A stretch of DNA of 64,000 nucleotides from Pluralibacter gergoviae ATCC 33028 = NBRC 105706 (GCF_001598855.1 NZ_BCZS01000005.1:62001-126000), one strand, 5' to 3'; shown: positions 32,444 through 45,126, counted from the first letter of the stretch. Program-made: numbers and translations. Notes: generated from the sequence alone by a model not told the origin.

Positions 32444-33402
32444 TGGCGGATCCAGTTCTGTCGGTTTTCCGCGACCTCTTCCGCGCTGTACGCAAGAGGA
32501 GCGGCGGGTTTGACCAGGCCGCTAAAGCCGTCGGGCAGCGCCACCCCGGTGACCGGATACATCCAGTTGCCGGTGGGGATCGCCTTCTGGAACGCCGGGC
32601 TGACCATAAAGTTGAGGAACTTCTGCGCCAGTTCCGGCTGTTTGCCGGCGGCGGTGCGGGCGGCAACCTCTACCTGCAGATAGTGGCCCTCGGCAAAACT
32701 GGCCGCGGCGTAGTTGTCTTTTTTCTCTTCAATAATGTGGTAGGCCGGGGAGGTGGTATAGCTGAGGACCAGATCGCCTTCACCCTTGAGGAACAGGCCG
32801 TAGGCTTCGCTCCAGCCTTTGGTGACGGTGACCGTTTTGGCCGCCAGCTTCTGCCAGGCGTCGGGCGCCTTATCGCCGTAGACTTTTTGCATCCACAGCA
32901 GCAGGCCGAGGCCTGGGGTGCTGGTGCGCGGATCTTCATAGATAACCCGCCATTTGGTCGGACTCTCAACCAGCTCTTTCAGGCTGGCGGGCGGATTTTT
33001 CAGCCTGTTTTTGTCGTAGACAAAGGCGAAGTAGCCGTAATCGAAGGGAACAAAGGTATCGCTATGCCAGCCGCCGGGCACGTTTAGCCCGTCCGTGTTT
33101 ACGCCGCTTTTGGCAAACAGCCCGGTTTGCTGCGCCGCCTGCAGCAGGTTGTTATCCAGGCCCAGCACCACGTCGGCCTTGCTGTTTTTCCCTTCCATCC
33201 GCAGGCGATTAAGCAGCGAGACGCCGTCCTCCAGCGCCACGTACTTCAGCTCGCAGCCGCAGTCGGCCTCAAAGGCTTTTTTGACCGCCGGGCCGGGGCC
33301 CCAGTCGGCGGAAAAGGAGTCGTAGGTGTAGACGGTCAGCACCGGCTTAGCCAGGGCGGAAAAGCTGACAAGCGCCAGCAGCGGCAGCAGTTTTTTGAAC
33401 AC
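32419..33402 (-). CDS. thiB: Thiamine-binding periplasmic protein ThiB (TbpA)
   Basis: ThiB is the periplasmic receptor for thiamine and its phosphates. The 327 residues match E. coli TbpA. The signal peptide MFKKLLPLLALVSFSALA precedes KPVLTVYTYDSFSADWGPG, and the SBP_bac family 1 type fold follows, with VVLGLDNNLLQAA and FDYGYFAFVYDKN as ligand-side segments and YTTSPAYHII near residue 220. It leads the thiBPQ operon and is preceded by a TPP riboswitch. Confidence 0.96.
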   Translation of the reverse strand: MFKKLLPLLALVSFSALAKPVLTVYTYDSFSADWGPGPAVKKAFEADCGCELKYVALEDGVSLLNRLRMEGKNSKADVVLGLDNNLLQAAQQTGLFAKSGVNTDGLNVPGGWHSDTFVPFDYGYFAFVYDKNRLKNPPASLKELVESPTKWRVIYEDPRTSTPGLGLLLWMQKVYGDKAPDAWQKLAAKTVTVTKGWSEAYGLFLKGEGDLVLSYTTSPAYHIIEEKKDNYAAASFAEGHYLQVEVAARTAAGKQPELAQKFLNFMVSPAFQKAIPTGNWMYPVTGVALPDGFSGLVKPAAPLAYSAEEVAENRQNWIRQWQRAVSR

Positions 33403-33449
33403 TTTGCACCTCAGTCATATAGGTGGCAAAGGACTTTGAGCGGGCCTCA

Positions 33450-33556
33450 AATCCCTTCGCCGGCGTTATCCGGATCAGGTTCGACGGGTATCTCTCAGCT
33501 TGTACGCGCACGCTTTCTATCCGAATGACGTTGCGTATGTCAGGCACCCCGTTGAG
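33450..33556 (-). ncRNA. TPP riboswitch (THI element) of thiBPQ
   Basis: On the minus strand the conserved parts occur in order: GGGGTGC (complement of 33544-33550), an extended P3 arm, CTGAGA (33493-33498), ACCC, and GAACCTGATCCGGATAACGCCGG. These are the hallmarks of the THI box that binds TPP. It lies about 50 bases upstream of thiB, where it would repress by hiding the ribosome site; in E. coli the same leader is also seen as the small RNA SroA. Confidence 0.92.
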
Positions 33557-33596
33557 AACGCGCTATTGTAATGATTTTGTGCGGCCGCAGAAAGTC

Positions 33597-35255
33597 TTAT
33601 GGGTCCGGCGGCGCAAACCACGCCGACTTGAAGTCAAACCAGCCGAGGGTATTCATCCGCAGGCCGCGCATACTGCGCTGGCCCTGGATCATCAGCCAGT
33701 GGTGGATCAGCGGTACGATAGCCTGCTCGCTCATCAGCTGCTGGCACCAGGCGGCCAGCGGCATCTCACCGGCCTGCCAGCGGGCGGTCGCCGCCTGCCA
33801 GTCCAGCGGGATGCAGCGCTGGATCAGCGGCACCTCGGAGAGATGGGCAAACAGCGAGAACTCCAGCGGCAGGGTGAAGTTGGCGCTGTTGAGCCACATA
33901 TCGCTGCTGGCCTCGCCCTGGTGCCACTCGGCGTACTCCACTTCGCGGATCTCAAGAGTCACGTGATGCGCGGCCAGCAGCCGCTGCATAATCATCGCAA
34001 TGTTTTTGTGCTCGAGGTGCTCGCGATAGTAGGTGATGGTCAGGGACTCGAGGCCGGCGGGCTTCGGACCTGGCGCCGCGCTGCGGGCGTGGTGCCAGCG
34101 CGGCAGCAGACCGTAGGCGGGGAACCAGTAGCCCTGATACTGCGGATCGGCGTGATACAGCAGGTTGCTGGGCGAAAGCACATGGCTGACCCACTGGCGC
34201 ACCTCGCGATGGCGCCCCCTGGCGCTGCGGGCGTCAAACAGCAGGTAGTAGCAGCCCTCCTCCAGGCGGCTTTCAACCGCTTTTTCACCTTCGGTGGAGC
34301 CCTCCAGCGTCAGGCCGCAGCTGACTTCATCGCTGATTTCCGGCAGCACCCAGACGTTGACCTCGTCGATCAGCGCCCGGTAGCCGAAGAAGTCGTCGAA
34401 GGCGCGGATTTTGAGCTGGTTCTCATTATTGCGCACTACCGCGTAGGGGCCGGTGCCGACCGGCATGCTGGCAAAGTTGCCGAGGGTTTCCCACTCTTTC
34501 GGCAGCACCATTGCCGGAATGTGTCCCATCAGCCACGGCAGCCAGCGGTCGGGGCGCGAGAGGTGGATATCCAGCGTCCAGGGCGTGGGCGACACGATAC
34601 TGGCGATGTGATCGTAAAGCGGCAGGGTGCGGATCCGGGTCAGGGAGTGGATAACGTCCTCCATCTCCAGTTCGTGGCCGTGGTGAAAGTGGATCCCGGG
34701 GCGGATATAGAACCGCCAGTGCAGATCGCTTATCTGCTGCCAGTGGTGGGCGATATCGGCTTCCGCTTCCCCGTTTTCCTCATTTATGCGGGTCAGGGCG
34801 CTGAAGATCTGGCGGGCGATGTGGGTTTCAGAGCGGCGCAGCGGCGTGCCGGGAAGCAGGTTGCGCATCGGGCGGTAGTAGAGCACCCGCAGGATATGCC
34901 GCCCCTGGCGAAAGCTGCGCCCGAGGTGGGAGACCAGCATCTGGCGCACCGCGCCCTTGTCGCCGACCAGCTGCACCAGCTGGTCGATGCGGTCCTGCTC
35001 CAGCAGATCTTCCGCCCGCTGCTGCTGCAGCGCCAGCCCGGTGTAGAGGAAGGTGAGGTGCGAGCGCTTGCCGCGCCCCGACTCCGCCTGCCAGGTGAGC
35101 CAGCCCCGGGCCTCCATAGTATTCAGCAGCGTGCGCATGTGGCGGCGCGAGCAGTTCAGCAGCGCCGCCAGCTCGTTAAGCGTCGTCTCCTGGGAGTGGC
35201 CGTCGCAGCACTGCCACAGGCGGATGAACTGCTGCTGCAGGCGGGATGAGGGCAT
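33597..35255 (-). CDS. sgrR: Glucose-phosphate stress transcription factor SgrR
   Basis: SgrR activates sgrS when sugar phosphates accumulate. ATG 35255 ([15 protein letters not shown]) gives 552 residues (E. coli 551); seven more upstream codons are open but have no support. It has an N-terminal winged helix-turn-helix (about 1-110; [25 protein letters not shown]) and a C-terminal solute-binding-protein (SBP_bac_5) domain from about residue 160, thought to sense a small molecule. It is divergent from sgrS, with only 67 bases between. Confidence 0.96.
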   Translation of the reverse strand: MPSSRLQQQFIRLWQCCDGHSQETTLNELAALLNCSRRHMRTLLNTMEARGWLTWQAESGRGKRSHLTFLYTGLALQQQRAEDLLEQDRIDQLVQLVGDKGAVRQMLVSHLGRSFRQGRHILRVLYYRPMRNLLPGTPLRRSETHIARQIFSALTRINEENGEAEADIAHHWQQISDLHWRFYIRPGIHFHHGHELEMEDVIHSLTRIRTLPLYDHIASIVSPTPWTLDIHLSRPDRWLPWLMGHIPAMVLPKEWETLGNFASMPVGTGPYAVVRNNENQLKIRAFDDFFGYRALIDEVNVWVLPEISDEVSCGLTLEGSTEGEKAVESRLEEGCYYLLFDARSARGRHREVRQWVSHVLSPSNLLYHADPQYQGYWFPAYGLLPRWHHARSAAPGPKPAGLESLTITYYREHLEHKNIAMIMQRLLAAHHVTLEIREVEYAEWHQGEASSDMWLNSANFTLPLEFSLFAHLSEVPLIQRCIPLDWQAATARWQAGEMPLAAWCQQLMSEQAIVPLIHHWLMIQGQRSMRGLRMNTLGWFDFKSAWFAPPDP

Positions 35256-35322
35256 AAAAGGGGAACTCCTGTGCAAAACTCAGCAATTTATTACTCCCCA
35301 TATTAGAGCAATAATAATGTTC

Positions 35323-35406
35323 GATGAAGTGCGGAGACGCGTTCTCCTGCCTTATCATGTGTGACTGAGTATTCGCCAGCAGGAAGATTATCTGCTGGCT
35401 TTTTTT
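35323..35406 (+). ncRNA. sgrS: Compact SgrS small RNA without sgrT
   Basis: The sequence begins GATGAAG as in E. coli SgrS and keeps TCATGTGTGACTGAGTATT (35355-35373), which contains the segment that pairs with ptsG mRNA. It ends with GCCAGCAG (35375-35382)/CTGCTGGC (35392-35399) and seven Ts, an SgrS-type terminator with Hfq-binding tail. The predicted RNA is about 84 nt against 227 in E. coli. The 5' part holds only a small hairpin (GGAGA/TCTCC), and no sgrT reading frame is present; the short hairpin just after the seed in E. coli is also gone. Location between sgrR (divergent) and setA agrees. Confidence 0.85.
35375..35406 (+). terminator. SgrS terminator
   Basis: Perfect 8-bp stem with a 9-base loop followed by TTTTTTT, ending 21 bases before setA. 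Read-through would give sgrS-setA co-transcription as in E. coli. Confidence 0.88.
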
Positions 35407-35427
35407 CGTGTCTGAAAAGGAATCACC

Positions 35428-36606
35428 ATGCTCTGGCTAATGACAATGGGACGTCGCCTGAACGGCGTATACGCGGCTTTTATGCTGGTGGCTTTTATGG
35501 TCGGCGTGGCCGGCGCGCTGCAGGCGCCGACGCTGAGCCTGTTCCTGAGCCGCGAGGTCGGCGCGCAGCCCTTCTGGGTCGGACTGTTCTACACCGTGAA
35601 CGCCATTGCCGGGATTGTGATTAGCCTGCTGCTGGCAAAGCGCTCGGACAGCCGGGGCGACAGGCGGCGGCTGATTATGTTCTGCTGCCTGATGGCGGTG
35701 GCCAATGCGCTGCTGTTCGCCTTCAATCGCCACTATTTGACCCTGGTGACCTGCGGCGTGCTGCTGGCGGCTCTTGCCAGTACCGCGATGCCGCAGCTGT
35801 TCGCCCTGGCCCGCGAGTATGCCGACAGCTCCGCGCGCGAGGTGGTGATGTTCAGCTCGGTGATGCGCGCCCAGCTGTCGCTGGCGTGGATTATCGGTCC
35901 GCCGCTGGCTTTTATGCTGGCGCTCAACTACGGCTTTACGGTGATGTTCTCGATTGCCGCCGGGATTTTTGCCCTCAGCCTGCTGCTCATTGCGCTGGCG
36001 CTGCCCTCGGTTCCCCGCGTTGAACAGGCCGCCGACGTGGCGGTGACCGAGGTCAGCGGCTGGCGGGACAGCAACGTCAGGATGCTTTTTGTTGCTTCGG
36101 TGCTGATGTGGACCTGCAACACCATGTACATCATTGATATGCCGCTGTGGATCACCAGCGATCTCGGTCTGCCGGAGCGGCTTGCCGGACTGCTGATGGG
36201 CACTGCCGCCGGGCTTGAGATCCCGGCGATGATCCTCGCAGGTTACCTGGTGAAGCGCGTCGGCAAGCGGCGCATGATGGTGACCGCCGTGGCGGCGGGC
36301 GTGCTGTTTTACGCCGGACTGATTCTGTTCCATTCCCGGGAGGCGCTGCTGGCGCTGCAGCTGTTCAATGCGGTATTTATCGGTATCGTTGCCGGGATAG
36401 GCATGCTGTGGTTTCAGGATCTGATGCCCGGCAGGGCGGGCGCGGCGACCACGCTGTTCACCAACAGCATCTCAACCGGGGTTATCCTCGCGGGGGTCAT
36501 TCAGGGGGCGGTCTCGCAAAGCGCGGGCCATGCGCAGGTGTACTGGGTGATTGCGGCGATCTCTGTGCTGGCGCTGGCGATAACCGCAAGAGTGAAGGAT
36601 ATCTGA
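35428..36606 (+). CDS. setA: Sugar efflux transporter SetA
   Basis: SetA is a major-facilitator exporter of lactose, glucose and analogues, linked to relief of sugar-phosphate stress. The 392 residues equal E. coli SetA and show twelve hydrophobic segments. The loop RSDSRGDRRRL after the second segment and VKRVGKRRMM between segments eight and nine are the usual basic MFS loops. ATG 35428 follows the ribosome site AAGGA. It lies directly downstream of sgrS. Confidence 0.95.
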   Translation: MLWLMTMGRRLNGVYAAFMLVAFMVGVAGALQAPTLSLFLSREVGAQPFWVGLFYTVNAIAGIVISLLLAKRSDSRGDRRRLIMFCCLMAVANALLFAFNRHYLTLVTCGVLLAALASTAMPQLFALAREYADSSAREVVMFSSVMRAQLSLAWIIGPPLAFMLALNYGFTVMFSIAAGIFALSLLLIALALPSVPRVEQAADVAVTEVSGWRDSNVRMLFVASVLMWTCNTMYIIDMPLWITSDLGLPERLAGLLMGTAAGLEIPAMILAGYLVKRVGKRRMMVTAVAAGVLFYAGLILFHSREALLALQLFNAVFIGIVAGIGMLWFQDLMPGRAGAATTLFTNSISTGVILAGVIQGAVSQSAGHAQVYWVIAAISVLALAITARVKDI

Positions 36607-36607
36607 T

Positions 36608-36630
36608 GCGCCGGGCAAAGCGCCCGGCGC
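36608..36630. terminator. Palindrome between convergent setA and leuD
   Basis: GCGCCGGGC (36608-36616) and GCCCGGCGC (36622-36630) form a perfect 9-bp stem with loop AAAGC, right after the setA stop and 7 bases before the leuD stop. It probably ends or protects both transcripts; no T run follows on either strand. Confidence 0.55.
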
Positions 36631-36636
36631 GGCCAA

Positions 36637-37242
36637 TCAGCCCATAAACGCCGGCTGCCTGTTTTCGTAGTCGGCAATCGCCGCTTCGTGCTGCAGGGTC
36701 AGGCCGATGCTGTCCAGACCGTTGAGCATGCAGTGGCGGCGGAAGGCGTCGATTTTAAACGGATAGGTTTTCTCACCCGCTTTAACCACCTCTGCTTCCA
36801 GATCCACCTCAAACGTCATGCCCGGGTTTGCCTTCACCAGCGCAAACAGCTCATCAACCTGCTCGTCGCTGAGGGTCACCGGCAGCAGCTGGTTGTTGAA
36901 GCTGTTGCCGTAGAAAATATCGGCGAAGCTCGGGGCGATGACCGTTTTGATACCGTAGTCGGTCAGCGCCCACGGCGCGTGTTCGCGCGAGGAGCCGCAG
37001 CCGAAGTTTTCGCGGGCCAGCAGGATAGAGGCGCCTTTGTACTCCGGGAAGTTGAGCACGAAGTCGGGATTCGGCTGTTCGCCCTTGTCATCGAGGTAGC
37101 GCCAGTCGTTAAACAGGTGCACGCCGAAGCCGGTGCGGGTGACTTTCTGCAGGAACTGCTTGGGGATAATGGCGTCGGTATCGACGTTAGCCGCATCCAG
37201 AGGGACAACCACGCCCGCGTGCTGGGTATATTTCTCTGCCAT
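36637..37242 (-). CDS. leuD: 3-isopropylmalate dehydratase small subunit LeuD
   Basis: LeuD joins LeuC to isomerise 2- to 3-isopropylmalate. The 201 residues equal E. coli LeuD. The swivelling aconitase domain is marked by [15 protein letters not shown] (about 18-32) and the substrate loop [16 protein letters not shown] (about 78-93). It is the last gene of leuLABCD, 10 bases after leuC. Confidence 0.97.
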   Translation of the reverse strand: MAEKYTQHAGVVVPLDAANVDTDAIIPKQFLQKVTRTGFGVHLFNDWRYLDDKGEQPNPDFVLNFPEYKGASILLARENFGCGSSREHAPWALTDYGIKTVIAPSFADIFYGNSFNNQLLPVTLSDEQVDELFALVKANPGMTFEVDLEAEVVKAGEKTYPFKIDAFRRHCMLNGLDSIGLTLQHEAAIADYENRQPAFMG

Positions 37243-37252
37243 GATTGTCTCC

Positions 37253-38653
37253 TTATTTCAGACCACGAATGTCGGCGAAGCGGCCGGTAACGGCGGCGGC
37301 GGCGGCCATCGCCGGGCTTACCAGATGAGTGCGGCCGCCGCGGCCCTGGCGACCTTCGAAGTTGCGGTTACTGGTGGAGGCGCAGCGCTCGCCGGGATTC
37401 AGGCGGTCGTTGTTCATCGCCAGGCACATGGAGCAGCCCGGCAGGCGCCACTCGAAGCCGGCGTCGATGAAGATTTTATCCAGGCCTTCGGCTTCCGCCT
37501 GGGCCTTCACCGGACCTGATCCGGGGACCACCAGCGCCTGAACGCCGGGCGCCACTTTGCGGCCTTTGGCAATTTCCGCCGCCGCGCGCAGATCTTCAAT
37601 GCGCGAGTTGGTGCAGGAGCCGATAAACACTTTGTCGATAGCGACGTCGGTCAGCGGCACGCCCGGCTGCAGGCCCATATAGGCCAGCGCTTTCTCGGCG
37701 CTGGCGCGCTCGACCGGATCGCTGAAGGAGGCCGGATCGGGAATGTTGTCGTTCACCGAGATCACCTGGCCCGGGTTGGTGCCCCAGGTCACCTGCGGAG
37801 CAATCTCTTCGGCCTGCAGGGTCACGACGGAATCAAAGACGGCGCCGTCGTCGGTTTTCAGGGTTTTCCAGTACGCGACGGCGTCGTCAAAATCCTGGCC
37901 TTTCGGCGCGTGCAGACGGCCCTTCACGTAGTTAAAGGTGGTGTCATCCGGTGCCACCAGGCCTGCTTTGGCGCCCAGCTCGATAGCCATGTTGCACAGG
38001 GTCATGCGGCCCTCCATGCTCAGGGCCTGAATCGCCTCGCCGCAGAATTCGACCACGTGGCCGGTGCCGCCGGCGCTGCCGGTTTTGCCGATGATCGCCA
38101 GCACGATATCTTTGGCGGTGATGCCCGGCGCGGCCTTGCCCTTCACTTCAATCTTCATGGTTTTGGCGCGGCCCTGCTTCAGGGTCTGGGTCGCCAGCAC
38201 GTGCTCCACTTCCGACGTGCCGATCCCGAAGGCCAGCGCGCCGAAGGCGCCGTGGGTGGCGGTATGGGAGTCGCCGCAGACGATGGTCATTCCCGGCAGC
38301 GTCACGCCCTGCTCCGGGCCCATAACGTGGACGATGCCCTGATACGGGTGGTTCAGGTCGTAGAGCTCGACGCCGAACTCTTTGCAGTTCTTAATCAGCT
38401 CCTGCATCTGGATGCGGGCCATCTCGCCGGAGGCATTGATATCTTTCGTCTGGGTGGAGACGTTGTGATCCATGGTGGCGAAGGTTTTCGCCGGCTGGCG
38501 CACCGGGCGGCCGTGGGCGCGCAGGCCGTCAAACGCCTGCGGGGAGGTAACCTCATGCACCAGGTGGCGGTCGATGTACAGCAGCGGCGTTTCGTTCGGC
38601 GCTTCGTACACCACGTGGGCGTCAAACAGCTTTTCATATAACGTCTTTGCCAT
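37253..38653 (-). CDS. leuC: 3-isopropylmalate dehydratase large subunit LeuC
   Basis: LeuC carries the [4Fe-4S] cluster of isopropylmalate isomerase. The 466 residues match E. coli. Cluster cysteines are in FIGSCTNSR (about 342-350) and [12 protein letters not shown] (about 403-414). Substrate-side histidines appear in TMDHNVST and [13 protein letters not shown]. It follows leuB by 2 bases and is followed by leuD after 10, in one operon. Confidence 0.98.
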   Translation of the reverse strand: MAKTLYEKLFDAHVVYEAPNETPLLYIDRHLVHEVTSPQAFDGLRAHGRPVRQPAKTFATMDHNVSTQTKDINASGEMARIQMQELIKNCKEFGVELYDLNHPYQGIVHVMGPEQGVTLPGMTIVCGDSHTATHGAFGALAFGIGTSEVEHVLATQTLKQGRAKTMKIEVKGKAAPGITAKDIVLAIIGKTGSAGGTGHVVEFCGEAIQALSMEGRMTLCNMAIELGAKAGLVAPDDTTFNYVKGRLHAPKGQDFDDAVAYWKTLKTDDGAVFDSVVTLQAEEIAPQVTWGTNPGQVISVNDNIPDPASFSDPVERASAEKALAYMGLQPGVPLTDVAIDKVFIGSCTNSRIEDLRAAAEIAKGRKVAPGVQALVVPGSGPVKAQAEAEGLDKIFIDAGFEWRLPGCSMCLAMNNDRLNPGERCASTSNRNFEGRQGRGGRTHLVSPAMAAAAAVTGRFADIRGLK

Positions 38654-38655
38654 GA

Positions 38656-41318
<2,663 letters not shown>

Positions 41319-41360
41319 GTTGCTAATCCTTATGGGTCCTGGGCGCCTTGCAACGAGCAT

Positions 41361-41393
41361 AAAAAAACCCGCGACACGGCGCGGGTTTTTTTA
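41361..41393 (-). terminator. leu operon attenuator
   Basis: AAAAAAACCCGCG-ACACGG-CGCGGGTTTTTTT forms a strong stem with a T run on either strand. It stands between leuL and leuA and is the terminator hairpin that is prevented when the ribosome stalls on the leucine codons of leuL. Confidence 0.92.
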
Positions 41394-41408
41394 TTTCTGA
41401 GGGCTCGA

Positions 41409-41495
41409 TTAACGCTGAACGTCACCCACCAGTCTACCGCGCACAGTAAGAGCGTTTAGTAGTAGTAGACCGGTGAAGTGGGTGGTACGCATCAT
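41409..41495 (-). CDS. leuL: leu operon leader peptide LeuL
   Basis: This 28-residue leader reads MMRTTHFTGLLLLNALTVRG then RLVGDVQR. Four leucine codons in a row, all the rare CTA, are followed by two more leucines. Stalling at the CTA run when charged leucyl-tRNA is short favours the anti-terminator over the hairpin 16 bases after its stop. Two start codons stand side by side (ATG 41495 and 41492). Length and codon run match leuL of E. coli, while the C-terminal half differs. Confidence 0.92.
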   Translation of the reverse strand: MMRTTHFTGLLLLNALTVRGRLVGDVQR

Positions 41496-41527
41496 GTTTC
41501 AAACCCGTTAAATTCAAGATGCTTTTA

Positions 41528-41556
41528 GTGGTACTGGATATGACGGCCAAAGTCAA
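41528..41556 (-). promoter_or_regulatory. leuLABCD promoter
   Basis: On the minus strand, -35 TTGACT (complement of 41551-41556) and -10 TACCAC (41528-41533) are 17 bases apart, followed by TAAAAGC. The same frame is seen in E. coli leu (TTGACA...ATCCAGTAACTC). The -10 is poor, so an activator or supercoiling effect from leuO transcription may matter. Confidence 0.65.
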
Positions 41557-42077
41557 CACTTTCTGTAATCGTGAAGCCAATCGGGGCCGCGCATTAGGAA
41601 TCGTGCTAAGCAAAAAGTGCTGTCGAAAAGCGCATATATGGCGATAATATCTTAAGAGGATTCCCTTTGTTTGGCGGGAATAATCCTGGTGAATATGGAT
41701 ATTTCTTATTTTTAAAGGATATTGGTGTCACAAGCAATCACAGTTAACTTTATGATATCTCTTGCGCTATTAACATTTGTCTTAATTTATCGGGAATATT
41801 CTGTAAGATTTGTCTCGGTGATTATTCATTTATCGGTAAGTTTTATAATTTTTATCAAATGCATTCGGTGATTAAAGGCGTATTGTTTATTGACAGCATT
41901 TATGGGTAGACTGCGAAAATCGTGCGGAAGGCCCGTGAAATTAAAGCGCGTGGTTCTCTTCTGCTTGCCTGAATGATGGCTTATTCAGGTGCCGTCCAGG
42001 CTCGCATCCTCGGCAATAAATCAGCCTAATGAGATAGGCGTTAAATAAGGAAGTCTCATTTGACAATGGAGTCATAT
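41557..42077. other. AT-rich leu-leuO intergenic region
   Basis: Over 500 bases without a convincing gene. It is much richer in A and T than the rest of the window, with tracts such as TTTATAATTTTTATCAAA, typical of H-NS-bound DNA known at leuO. TTGACA at 41890-41895 is a possible -35 for leuO but has no good -10. A 7-base inverted repeat, AATGAGA (42028-42034)/TCTCATT (42054-42060), stands just before leuO. Confidence 0.5.
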
Positions 42078-43031
42078 ATGATTTTTGAAAGTAAAGACAG
42101 GCGTACGTCGGCACCTGCTGTCGATAACTCGCCCTCACAGCTGCGCGCCGTCGATTTAAATTTACTGACCGTATTTGACGCCGTTATGCAGGAGCGAAAC
42201 ATTACCCGCGCCGCCCAGCTCCTCGGTATGTCTCAGCCCGCGGTCAGCAATGCGGTATCGCGGCTTAAGACGGTGTTCAATGATGAGCTGTTTGTGCGCT
42301 ACGGCCGCGGCATCAGGCCAACGCCGAGAGCCGCGCAGCTATTTGGCGCCATAAGACAGGCGCTACAGCTGGTGCAAAACGAGCTGCCGGGTACCGGCTT
42401 TGAGCCAGCCAGCAGCGATCGCGTATTTAACCTTTGCGTCTGTAGCCCGCTTGACGATCGGTTGACTTCTTTAATATTGAATAAGGTGAGTGAACTGGCA
42501 CCAAATATTCATTTGATATTTAAATCCAGCTTAAATCAAAATGCTGAACATCAGCTCCGCTATCAGTCGCTGGAGTTTATCATCGGCTACGAAGCGTTTT
42601 CACCGCCTGATTTTGCCTCGACGCCGCTTTTTCACGATGAAATGGTCCTGGTCCACAGCGCCAATCATCCGCGCTTAAAAGGGCCGCTCAGGGAGAGCGA
42701 TATTTATCGCGAAGAGCATGCGGTTGTTTCTCTGGAACGTTACGCCTCATTCAGCCAGCCGTGGTATGACACTCAGGAAAAGCAGGCCGCGATTGCTTAT
42801 CAGGGAGCGGCGCTCAGCAGCGTATTAAATGTGGTTTCACAAACGCATCTGGTGGCAATTGCGCCGCGCTGGCTGGCGGAGTCGTGCATCGATAGTCTGA
42901 ATATTAAGCTGCTGCCGCTGCCATTAAAATTAAATAGCCGCACCTGCTTCCTTTCATGGTATGAAGCGGCGGGACATAATAAAGGTCATCAGTGGATGAA
43001 GTCGCTGCTAAATACCGTCTGTAGCGGTTGA
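42078..43031 (+). CDS. leuO: LysR-family global regulator LeuO
   Basis: LeuO is an H-NS antagonist that controls many stress and virulence-type loci and often CRISPR-cas and leu expression. ATG 42078 ([15 protein letters not shown]) follows GGAG at 42068-42071 and gives 317 residues (E. coli 314); TTG 42060 and ATG 42066 are open but lack a better site. The LysR helix-turn-helix is in [24 protein letters not shown] (about 42-65), and the periplasmic-binding-like effector domain occupies about 105-310. The N-terminal 25 residues differ from E. coli, as is common. Confidence 0.95.
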   Translation: MIFESKDRRTSAPAVDNSPSQLRAVDLNLLTVFDAVMQERNITRAAQLLGMSQPAVSNAVSRLKTVFNDELFVRYGRGIRPTPRAAQLFGAIRQALQLVQNELPGTGFEPASSDRVFNLCVCSPLDDRLTSLILNKVSELAPNIHLIFKSSLNQNAEHQLRYQSLEFIIGYEAFSPPDFASTPLFHDEMVLVHSANHPRLKGPLRESDIYREEHAVVSLERYASFSQPWYDTQEKQAAIAYQGAALSSVLNVVSQTHLVAIAPRWLAESCIDSLNIKLLPLPLKLNSRTCFLSWYEAAGHNKGHQWMKSLLNTVCSG

Positions 43032-43399
43032 TTTTTCCTGGTGGATATTTTTGGTTTATTTTGTGTTTTTGCTAATTTACGAGATTTTATACTGATTGAT
43101 GCCGGGAGTAACAACTTCCCGGCATGAAAAAATGGATCATTTCCTGCCTGCAGCGATTTATGCAAAATTTATTGGTGAGTATGCCGTCATTAATGAACTA
43201 ATTCACCAGATAAGCATAACTGAGCTTCTTTTTATTCCAAATCCACTATCTCTCCTCTCCTGAGGGTCGATTGCCTGCCTGCTGGCGAGCGGTTATGTTA
43301 AGCGAATGCTGCAATTTATTCACAGCGGGGAGCACGGATTCCGCTGTATGACGACGCGAAAATGAGTTCCGTGGTCATCAACAAGCCTGGAGGCAAAGC
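43032..43399. other. leuO-ilvI intergenic region
   Basis: No gene is seen here. A perfect 9-bp hairpin, ATGCCGGGA (43099-43107)/TCCCGGCAT (43117-43125), lies 67 bases after leuO, with no T run. The rest is AT-rich, in keeping with the long Lrp-bound leader of ilvIH in E. coli, but no individual Lrp site can be assigned by eye. Confidence 0.45.
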
Positions 43400-45124
43400 A
43401 TGGAGATGTTATCTGGCGCCGAGATGGTGGTGCGATCGCTGATCGACCAGGGCGTAAAGCAGGTGTTTGGCTATCCCGGAGGCGCGGTCCTCGATATTTA
43501 TGATGCGCTACATACTGTGGGCGGCATCGATCATATTCTGGTCCGCCACGAGCAGGCGGCGGTCCACATGGCCGACGGCCTGGCGCGGGCGACGGGCGAC
43601 GTCGGCGTCGTGCTGGTGACCTCCGGTCCCGGCGCCACCAATGCCATCACCGGTATTGCCACCGCCTATATGGACTCTATTCCGCTGGTCGTGCTCTCGG
43701 GTCAGGTGGCGACATCGCTTATCGGCTACGACGCCTTCCAGGAGTGCGATATGGTCGGTATCTCCCGCCCGGTGGTGAAGCACAGCTTTCTGGTCAAGCA
43801 AACCGAAGATATTCCCGGCGTGCTGAAGAAGGCTTTCTGGCTGGCGGCCAGCGGCCGTCCGGGGCCGGTAGTGGTTGATTTACCAAAAGATATCCTCAAT
43901 CCGGCGAACAAGCTGCCCTACGTCTGGCCTGAGTCGGTCAGTATGCGCTCTTATAACCCGACCACCAGCGGCCATCGGGGGCAGATTAAGCGTGCCCTGC
44001 AGACGCTGGTGGCGGCGAAAAAACCGGTGGTTTACGTCGGCGGCGGGGCGATTAACGCCGGCTGTGAAGACGAACTGCGGGCGCTGGTTGAGCAGCTCAA
44101 TATTCCGGTGGCTTCCTCGCTGATGGGCCTCGGCGCTTTCCCTGCCACCCACCGCCAGGCGCTCGGTATGCTGGGTATGCACGGCACCTTTGAGGCCAAT
44201 ATGACGATGCATAACTCGGACGTTATCTTTGCCGTCGGGGTGCGGTTTGATGACCGCACCACCAACAATCTGGCGAAGTACTGTCCGGACGCTACCGTTC
44301 TGCATATTGATATCGATCCGACCTCCATTTCCAAAACCGTGGCCGCCGACGTGCCTATCGTCGGCGATGCTAAGCTGGTGCTGGCGCAGATGCTGGAACT
44401 GCTGGCGCAGGAGCAGGGCGTCCAGCCGCTGGACGATATCCGCGACTGGTGGCAGCGCATCGAGCAGTGGCGGGTTCGCCACTGCCTGAAATATGACGCG
44501 GACAGCGGCAAAATCAAACCCCAGGCAGTCATTGAAACGATCTGGCGCCTTACCGGTGGAGACGCCTACGTGACCTCTGATGTCGGGCAGCATCAGATGT
44601 TTGCCGCCCTCTACTATCCATTTGATAAGCCCCGCCGCTGGATCAACTCCGGCGGTCTCGGCACGATGGGCTTTGGCCTGCCCGCCGCGCTGGGCGTCAA
44701 AATGGCCCACCCGGATGCGACGGTCGTATGCGTGACCGGCGACGGCAGCATTCAGATGAATATTCAGGAGCTCTCCACCGCCCAGCAGTACGATCTGCCG
44801 GTGATTATCCTCAACCTCAATAACGGCTACCTCGGCATGGTGAAGCAGTGGCAGGACATGATTTACTCCGGCCGCCACTCGCACTCTTACATGAAGTCGC
44901 TGCCCGACTTTGTGCGGCTGGCAGAGGCGTACGGCCACGTCGGTATCCGCATTCAGGAGCCGTCGGAGCTTGAGAGCAAGCTGAACGAAGCGCTGGAGCT
45001 GGTGCGCAGCAACCGGCTGGTCTTTGTGGATGTGGTGGTGGACGGCAGCGAGCACGTCTATCCGATGCACATCCGCGGCGGCGGAATGGATGAAATGTGG
45101 CTGAGCAAAACGGAGAGGACCTGA
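43400..45124 (+). CDS. ilvI: Acetolactate synthase III catalytic subunit IlvI
   Basis: IlvI makes acetolactate or acetohydroxybutyrate for valine, leucine and isoleucine, with ThDP and FAD. The 574 residues equal E. coli IlvI. The catalytic Glu is in [14 protein letters not shown] (about 43-56). The ThDP motif runs [12 protein letters not shown] to [15 protein letters not shown] (about 449-492). ATG 43400 lies 8 bases after the ribosome site GGAGG. ilvH follows after 2 bases, so the holoenzyme subunits are co-made. Confidence 0.98.
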   Translation: MEMLSGAEMVVRSLIDQGVKQVFGYPGGAVLDIYDALHTVGGIDHILVRHEQAAVHMADGLARATGDVGVVLVTSGPGATNAITGIATAYMDSIPLVVLSGQVATSLIGYDAFQECDMVGISRPVVKHSFLVKQTEDIPGVLKKAFWLAASGRPGPVVVDLPKDILNPANKLPYVWPESVSMRSYNPTTSGHRGQIKRALQTLVAAKKPVVYVGGGAINAGCEDELRALVEQLNIPVASSLMGLGAFPATHRQALGMLGMHGTFEANMTMHNSDVIFAVGVRFDDRTTNNLAKYCPDATVLHIDIDPTSISKTVAADVPIVGDAKLVLAQMLELLAQEQGVQPLDDIRDWWQRIEQWRVRHCLKYDADSGKIKPQAVIETIWRLTGGDAYVTSDVGQHQMFAALYYPFDKPRRWINSGGLGTMGFGLPAALGVKMAHPDATVVCVTGDGSIQMNIQELSTAQQYDLPVIILNLNNGYLGMVKQWQDMIYSGRHSHSYMKSLPDFVRLAEAYGHVGIRIQEPSELESKLNEALELVRSNRLVFVDVVVDGSEHVYPMHIRGGGMDEMWLSKTERT

Positions 45125-45126
45125 TC

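Noticed and set aside
30653-32683. 676-codon open frame antisense to thiP and thiB
   Set aside because: Gln/Arg/His-rich shadow frame crossing three real genes; no ribosome site or domain.
35323-35372. Search for an sgrT reading frame in sgrS
   Set aside because: No start codon with an open frame longer than a few codons exists between the RNA start and the seed region.
41733-41752. CRP-like TGTCA...TCACA motif upstream of leuO
   Set aside because: The spacer between halves is seven rather than six bases and the left half is mismatched.
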